Source: Legionellales bacterium UBA2469
GTDB lineage: Bacteria; Pseudomonadota; Gammaproteobacteria; Legionellales; Legionellaceae
Direction of reading: 5' to 3'
Assembly: GCA_002342175.1 (NCBI GenBank)
Contig: DDPL01000078.1
Coordinates: 613 to 17,203 of the forward strand
DNA: 16,591 nt
Each line of letters opens with the position of its first letter. The first letter of the stretch is position 1. This document shows, piece after piece, positions 13,654 to 16,591 of this stretch. Made by a program: the position numbers and the translations under genes. A model generated the notes under the pieces. The model ran no database searches and was not told the origin of the DNA. It saw nothing but the letters and a program-made list of their open reading frames with translations.

Positions 13654-16591
13654 ATGATATACGATGATGAAGTGCGTCAAAAATATCCATTGTTTGATAA
13701 AATGTCTGATAAGGTATGGAATCGAGTATTTAAAGGGCAGAAGTTCTCTAGCTATCTCAATGCTAAAATAATTAAAATGATTGAGGAAAAAGAGCCTATA
13801 GAAATCGTGTTTCAAGCTTCATATTTTGTAAATTATGATATCTGGCTAGCTATTCAAGATTATCATCAACTATCTCCTCAAGCTTGGCGTAAATTGGCGG
13901 AAACCTTCTCAGTGCCTGATTTTTGGCAAGAATACGTCGCTCTTATTTCAGGTAATTTAGATTATTTGGATACTTATTTTTTTAATGATCCGCAGTCTTT
14001 TAAAAATAGTTTCCAAGAATATGAATATCAAATGTTAAAAAACGCAGCAGATGATGATAATTTCCATATAGTTAATCGTTTACTTACAATTTACTCTGAA
14101 GAACTTCAAGATATTTTTCAAAAAAGAGGAAACGATATCATTCGAGCTGCCATTCAATATGGGCATTTCGAATTTGTTGAACAATATCTCAAAATCTACC
14201 CAGAGGGTAGGCTAGAGGCATTCTTAAATGCGCTTAAAATGAATAAAAATTTAATATTAAAACAGTTTACTCAAGATGAAATAGATGAATGGTGTAAAAC
14301 AGAAGGTGAAAAAATTTTTAGAAACGCATATCTATCTGGAAACGTTGAAATGTTTGATGAATTGTTAAGGCTTTTTGATCAGGAAGAAAAGTCTGAATTA
14401 GTCAAGAAATATGCCTTTGATGCACTCTGTCATTCCGTTGGAAATAATAACATTGCTATGTTAAAAAAAATCGACATTTTACTTGATACGGATGAACTTC
14501 GTTCTTCCATATTGCATTTCTATAGTCGTAAAGATTTGTTTGCAACAGCAGTAAGATATGGAAATATTGAAGCTTGCGAATGGATTAGTTCAATAAACTT
14601 GAATGATGACGCGTTTTTTTTGGCTGATAATTGCCTTAGTAGCGCACAATTTAATCATGATTTGGCAATGGTCAGTTACTTGGTTAAATACGCCGAATCA
14701 TGTGGAAAAATAAAAGAATTGATATCTGCTTATGGATATGATGCCTTAAATATGGGTGCTTTCTACGGAGATATAGATATTTTTGAACTTTTAGCGTCCA
14801 AAGTTTCTTCAGAAGATTTTACTAAATTTATTAAAGAGGGTATTTATAATCAAATATATTATGCAGCTTTGCAACGAGGACATGAAAAAATTGCGGACTA
14901 TATAGAAGATGCTGCGAGACGATATGGATGCTGGGAGGATATTAAGGAACAAAATCCTAGTTTTAAAGTCATTGATTTAATGAAACAGTCCCCGAAAATT
15001 ATTCAAAGATTTTTAGAAAACTTGAATCATCTAGAAAAAATTAATTATCAATATATTAAATCATATCTTGCGGAACAATGGGAAAAATTCATTTTAAATC
15101 CACATTCTTTTTTAGAAAATTATCCGCAGCAATTCAATGCTTTAATGCAATATGCCATTCAAACACATCAAACTATTGGCCTTGATTTATTACAAGTTAC
15201 GAATATAGAAAAGTATGAAAATACATGGCTAGAACTTGCTCATCGTACAAAAAATGAAGGTTTTATAACCTCATATCTTAAATTGCCAGGGATTTTTGAC
15301 AAGATTTATCATGATAAATCATCTAAATTTAATGATTATCTGCTTAAATCTTGCCCTGAAGAGTGCTTAACTGAAACCGATAGGATGAAAATTAATAATA
15401 CCTTGCATAATGCCTTGAATAAATTACGCATGAATCATGTTATACAATTCGCAGATAAACCCATTCCATCCCTACAACTCTCAATTGATTTTCAAACTGC
15501 TTATGAAATGACTTTATTTAAAAAATACTTGGGCTTTTCTTTTGACGAACCAATACAATACCCAACCCAGCAAACCATTGAAATATACCGAAAGCATGGA
15601 GATGTTAATATACAAAGTTTGTCAGAAAATTTAAATCAAATACAAGCCCAATTTGGTTTTGTAGGTAAAGATCCTGGGTTTATGATCATTGGTGCGATCC
15701 AAACTTGGATAAGTTATGACGAGCATCATAAAATATCTGCGTTTATTAAAAAGACACAGCAAGGGCAGGGTTACTTTTGTTTATCGGTTAAAAATCCAGA
15801 ACAAATTGAAGAGCATCAACAAGCTGATTTAGAAAGCTTGGTCGTTTTATTTCCTAAGTTGTGTGAAAAAAACAAGATTAAAAAGATAAAGGAGGATTGG
15901 GTAACCAAACGCAGTCATTTAGAATCTAATACTGAATATTATGAGTTCAATATCAAAGCAGATGATTTTCATGAACTCATGCTCAAAGAAAGTGATAATT
16001 ATCGAGGATATCGAAATTCAATATATTCTGTTTATCATTTGGCGCATCCTGAAACACAATATTACAAATCGGATACGATGTGTCTTTTCCCTATTCAACC
16101 CTTAGATTCGGAAATGATGATTCGTAATGCCGGGTGTAATGTTTCAGAGGTTTTATCCGTACAATTGAGCGCATTAATTCAAACATTATTTGATGAATAT
16201 AAAACAACTTCAATTGGGGGACATCATCAATCAAAAATAATAGATGATTTTGGAGTGCATTCTAATGAATTAATAGCCGCCGCATTAATGTGCGCTGGTG
16301 CTTCAGAAAAATATATTAAAAAAAATAGTTATCATGAAGCTTTTAATGGATTCAATACTCTTCCTCTTATAGAAACGAAAAAACAATATATACAGGATAT
16401 TGATGTAAGCAATCTATCCATTTATGGGGTATCAGCAAATACACAAAGTGAGTTATCCACATTAAAATCTTTTGAAGTTCCTATAGATGAATATCTTTTG
16501 GCATTAAAAAACATTTGTCGAGAAAAACCTGATGTCGCTAATAAAATTCAGGATCTAATTGATAAAATGGTTATGTCCGTAAAATGCTGTA
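13654..16591 (+). CDS. Large ankyrin-repeat-like protein, 3' end outside window
   Basis: From ATG 13654 a frame stays open to the end of the window, 979 complete codons without stop. The start has only a GGA six bases upstream as weak ribosome binding site; the frame is open back to 13615. Residues about 155-430 hold some seven degenerate ankyrin-like units, for example IIRAAIQYGHFEFVEQYL (162-179), IFRNAYLSGNVEMFDELL (221-238), LFATAVRYGNIEACEWI (295-311), and IYYAALQRGHEKIADYI (402-418). They keep the A-A/x-G-N/H core but not the TPLH turn. The region from about 590 on is globular-looking and unrecognised, without a signal peptide or membrane helix. Ankyrin proteins of this size are typical of eukaryote-interacting effectors of intracellular bacteria, where repeats bind host proteins. 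That role is inferred. The real C-terminus, including any secretion signal, is not visible. Confidence 0.8.
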   Translation, partial: MIYDDEVRQKYPLFDKMSDKVWNRVFKGQKFSSYLNAKIIKMIEEKEPIEIVFQASYFVNYDIWLAIQDYHQLSPQAWRKLAETFSVPDFWQEYVALISGNLDYLDTYFFNDPQSFKNSFQEYEYQMLKNAADDDNFHIVNRLLTIYSEELQDIFQKRGNDIIRAAIQYGHFEFVEQYLKIYPEGRLEAFLNALKMNKNLILKQFTQDEIDEWCKTEGEKIFRNAYLSGNVEMFDELLRLFDQEEKSELVKKYAFDALCHSVGNNNIAMLKKIDILLDTDELRSSILHFYSRKDLFATAVRYGNIEACEWISSINLNDDAFFLADNCLSSAQFNHDLAMVSYLVKYAESCGKIKELISAYGYDALNMGAFYGDIDIFELLASKVSSEDFTKFIKEGIYNQIYYAALQRGHEKIADYIEDAARRYGCWEDIKEQNPSFKVIDLMKQSPKIIQRFLENLNHLEKINYQYIKSYLAEQWEKFILNPHSFLENYPQQFNALMQYAIQTHQTIGLDLLQVTNIEKYENTWLELAHRTKNEGFITSYLKLPGIFDKIYHDKSSKFNDYLLKSCPEECLTETDRMKINNTLHNALNKLRMNHVIQFADKPIPSLQLSIDFQTAYEMTLFKKYLGFSFDEPIQYPTQQTIEIYRKHGDVNIQSLSENLNQIQAQFGFVGKDPGFMIIGAIQTWISYDEHHKISAFIKKTQQGQGYFCLSVKNPEQIEEHQQADLESLVVLFPKLCEKNKIKKIKEDWVTKRSHLESNTEYYEFNIKADDFHELMLKESDNYRGYRNSIYSVYHLAHPETQYYKSDTMCLFPIQPLDSEMMIRNAGCNVSEVLSVQLSALIQTLFDEYKTTSIGGHHQSKIIDDFGVHSNELIAAALMCAGASEKYIKKNSYHEAFNGFNTLPLIETKKQYIQDIDVSNLSIYGVSANTQSELSTLKSFEVPIDEYLLALKNICREKPDVANKIQDLIDKMVMSVKCC

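Overview
The window is AT-rich DNA that looks like the chromosome of a gammaproteobacterium with an intracellular or host-associated lifestyle, most likely a Legionella-like member of Legionellales. This is an inference. It rests on the base composition, a MgtC virulence-type protein, a secreted catalase-peroxidase, and four long proteins without signal peptides (helix-rich, ankyrin-like or enzyme-like) that resemble type IV (Dot/Icm) effectors more than housekeeping genes. No rRNA, tRNA, insertion sequence or CRISPR array was seen.

Left part (1-1940, minus strand): a phosphate-uptake operon reads mgtC-like gene > pstS > start of a further gene, most likely pstC, which runs off the left edge. 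A probable promoter with a perfect TTGACA box lies in front of it, overlapped by a 13-bp palindrome.

Middle left (2121-7111): a 358-residue protein on the plus strand carries an HxE...CxxC arrangement typical of zinc-dependent nucleotide or nucleic-acid deaminases. It converges with a 1299-residue, helix/coiled-coil protein of unknown function on the minus strand.

Middle right (7208-10983): a stand-alone, divergent MurE-type Mur ligase that lacks the usual DNPR motif is followed by katG, a catalase-peroxidase with all catalytic residues and a Sec signal peptide. A hairpin that includes the katG stop codon ends this block.

Right part (11169-16591): a 699-residue unknown protein is driven by a clear sigma70-type promoter placed so close to the ATG that the transcript is almost leaderless, and it ends in a strong 10-bp hairpin. 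Downstream is a short ORF with an F-box-like start. It is followed in another frame by a very large ankyrin-repeat-like gene that is still open at the window end (979 codons visible). The two may be one gene split by a one-base frameshift.

The strongest candidate for something undescribed is the deaminase-like protein at 2121-3197. The possible F-box/ankyrin gene and the altered MurE paralogue come next.
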